Below, piece after piece: positions 42,425 to 43,379 of a DNA stretch of 43,379 nucleotides (within the stretch, counting starts at the first letter, position 1; every line of letters starts with the position of its first letter). The notes under the pieces are model-generated. The model saw nothing but the letters and a program-made list of their open reading frames with translations, made no database searches and was not told the DNA's origin. A program made the position numbers and the translations under genes. The stretch is taken from contig NZ_BMWC01000024.1 in NCBI RefSeq assembly GCF_014651035.1, forward strand, positions 1 through 43,379. Reading direction: 5' to 3'. This DNA is from Streptomyces lomondensis (GTDB taxonomy: Bacteria > Actinomycetota > Actinomycetes > Streptomycetales > Streptomycetaceae).

Positions 42425-42854
42425 CCTGGGCACCGCCGCCGGCGTCGGGACCGGCGCCGCCCTGTCGCCCCCGGCTCCGGGCCCGCTCCATCAACTGCCG
42501 CACCATGCCGACCAGTTCGGCCGGTTCGAAGGGCTTGGCGAGGAAGGCGTCGACACCCACGTCGAGCCCGGCCTCGACCTCGTACTGGGTGCAGGCGCTG
42601 ACGATGGCGAGGGGTACGTCACGGGTACGCGGATCGGCCCGCAGCCGGGCCGCGGTCCTGATCCCGTCCAGCCGGGGCATGACGACGTCGAGGGTCACGA
42701 CATCGGGCCGCACCTGATGAACGACATCAAGACACTCGGCACCATCGGCCGCGGTCACGACCTCCAGCCCCTCCAGCTCGAGGTTGACCCTGATCAACTG
42801 CCGGATGACCTTGTTGTCGTCCACAACAAGCACCCGGCCCGACGCGCCTGGCAC
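42393..42854 (-). CDS. response regulator, receiver domain only
   Basis: A 153-residue stand-alone CheY-like receiver. VLVVDDNKVIRQLIRVNLEL gives the acidic pair, and VVTLDVVMPRLDGIRTA the phosphorylation Asp at about residue 55. AIVSACTQYE supplies Ser/Thr and DAFLAKPF the Lys. No output domain; the tail is Gly/Pro/Ala-rich. GTG at 42854 is preceded by TACTCT 6 nt away and no ribosome site, suggesting a leaderless mRNA; a longer frame to 42962 exists but adds unrelated residues. No kinase gene is adjacent, so its partner is unknown. Confidence 0.85.
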   Translation of the reverse strand: MPGASGRVLVVDDNKVIRQLIRVNLELEGLEVVTAADGAECLDVVHQVRPDVVTLDVVMPRLDGIRTAARLRADPRTRDVPLAIVSACTQYEVEAGLDVGVDAFLAKPFEPAELVGMVRQLMERARSRGRQGGAGPDAGGGAQAPAVDQPAVP

Positions 42855-42954
42855 AACTCGAGAGTAGGTCGGCCCCGGCCACCGCGTCCGGGTTTTCCCC
42901 ACTTCCACCCCGCACGAGCGACCCGCACCCCTCCCCGGCAGCAGAAACCCATTC

Positions 42955-42982
42955 ATGACCACCCCGAGGGAGCTGGTAGTGT
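42955..42982 (+). promoter_or_regulatory. tRNA-Arg promoter
   Basis: ATGACC (42955-42960) and TAGTGT (42977-42982) separated by 16 bp, 33 bp before the tRNA 5' end. Confidence 0.6.
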
Positions 42983-43015
42983 TCTACCCGTCGCCGCGAG
43001 CAACGCGGACGGCAC

Positions 43016-43087
43016 GCCCCCGTAGCTCAGGGGATAGAGCAACGGCCTCCGGAGCCGTGTGCGCAGGTTCGAATCCTGCCGGGGGCA
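43016..43087 (+). tRNA. tRNA-Arg (anticodon CCG)
   Basis: 72 nt folding into a full cloverleaf: acceptor GCCCCCG/CGGGGGC, D stem GCTC/GAGC, anticodon stem ACGGC/GCCGT with loop CTCCGGA (anticodon CCG, reading CGG), 4-nt variable loop, T stem GCAGG/CCTGC with TTCGAAT, discriminator A87 (43087). CCA is not encoded. CGG is a frequent Arg codon in this GC-rich genome. Confidence 0.97.
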
Positions 43088-43105
43088 CCTTGGATTAGGT
43101 GCCCA

Positions 43106-43145
43106 AAGACCCCGTCACCAGCGGAAACGCTGAGGCCGGGGTCTT
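43106..43145 (+). terminator. terminator of tRNA-Arg
   Basis: AAGACCCCG (43106-43114) pairs with CGGGGTCTT (43137-43145); the apex is CAGCG-GAAA-CGCTG (43119-43132). It starts 18 nt after the tRNA. Confidence 0.85.
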
Positions 43146-43254
43146 CGCGTATGTGCAGGCATGTGCCGCTCGGAGCGGCTGTATGTCGGGGTCTGTGGAC
43201 TATTCGTGGACAGGAGCTTGAGGCATCTTCCCTGGTCAGCCGCGACAAACAGCA

Positions 43255-43280
43255 AGGCCCCCGGACGAGTCCAGGGGCCT
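43255..43280 (-). terminator. terminator-like hairpin near the right edge
   Basis: AGGCCCC (43255-43261) pairs with GGGGCCT (43274-43280), with GGAC/GTCC inside. On the minus strand it is followed by TTGCTGTTTG, so it would stop transcription coming from the right edge. The rest of 43146-43322 holds nothing I can identify. Confidence 0.5.
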
Positions 43281-43322
43281 CAAGGCCGATCATCGAAACG
43301 CCGACCGGCCGGACATGCCTTA

Positions 43323-43379
43323 GGTCGTGTCCGCAATGTCAGGGGAGCCAGAGTTGTAGGCAGGCGAGGGTGACCATCG
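43323..43379 (-). mobile_element. probable end of an insertion sequence, cut by the window edge
   Basis: The minus strand reads MVTLACLQLWLP then TGA (stop at 43339-43341), like the C-terminus of a DDE (IS5-type) transposase from streptomycetes. Just outside lies GGTCGTGTCCGCAATG from 43323, resembling a terminal repeat, preceded by TTA (43320-43322) that could be a 3-bp target duplication. Only the edge is visible, so this rests on recall of such ends. Confidence 0.45.

Noticed and set aside
43016..43145. Integrated-element attachment site at the tRNA-Arg 3' end
   Set aside because: Only one copy of the tRNA 3' sequence is visible and no integrase gene lies next to it in the window.
43027..43293. 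Minus-strand 88-residue open frame ending in GAPGRIRTCAHG
   Set aside because: Its end is the antisense translation of the tRNA-Arg gene, a well-known annotation artefact.

Overview
The window is chromosomal DNA of a Streptomyces-type actinomycete. It is very GC-rich with strong third-position G/C bias, has many GTG and a few TTG starts, and its gene order matches, from memory, the core-chromosome block of Streptomyces coelicolor around SCO5351-SCO5392. That comparison is recall, not a search. Most genes read on the minus strand.

Left part (1-12.8 kb). A two-gene ABC exporter (190-2645) meets a small Zn-ribbon-like protein tail to tail. A luciferase-like flavin oxidoreductase, a small conserved protein and nucS (the actinobacterial mismatch-repair endonuclease) follow. 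Next come a large membrane-anchored NTPase-like protein with a Pro/Thr/Ser repeat tail, a STAS protein and a 3-hydroxybutyryl-CoA dehydrogenase. A stand-alone TnpB of the IS200/IS605 type sits between that dehydrogenase and a PduO-type cobalamin adenosyltransferase. Its RuvC residues are intact, and two adjacent hairpins at its 3' end look like the end of an omega (guide) RNA. Two small membrane proteins of unknown role close the section.

Middle (12.9-25.1 kb). A chitin regulon module (chiS-chiR-chiC) has the classic pair of direct repeats over the chiC promoter. A DUF2550 protein follows, then the full F1Fo ATP synthase operon on the minus strand (atpI-B-E-F-H-A-G-D-C), which ends in a long hairpin.

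Right part (25.3-43.4 kb). A cell-envelope and translation cluster holds a WecA/MraY-like sugar-phosphate transferase, an unusual GlyA paralogue, a low-molecular-weight phosphatase homologue lacking the catalytic Cys, Sua5, prmC, prfA, rpmE and an LCP protein. It is followed by rho, with a leader of about 400 nt. The aspartate-family amino-acid genes come next: thrB, thrC, hom and lysA, with an ArgS-derived protein (NrtL) upstream of lysA that carries an in-frame hexanucleotide microsatellite. The window ends with a response regulator, tRNA-Arg(CCG), and what looks like the end of an insertion sequence at the right edge.

Most of the window is ordinary housekeeping sequence. The items most worth a second look are the orphan TnpB with its candidate guide RNA, the Cys-to-Ser phosphatase, the GlyA with altered active-site tyrosines, the NrtL microsatellite, the rho leader with a possible upstream ORF, and a coding-like but frame-broken interval between rho and the LCP gene. 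No complete undescribed defence or biosynthetic system could be demonstrated from sequence alone.
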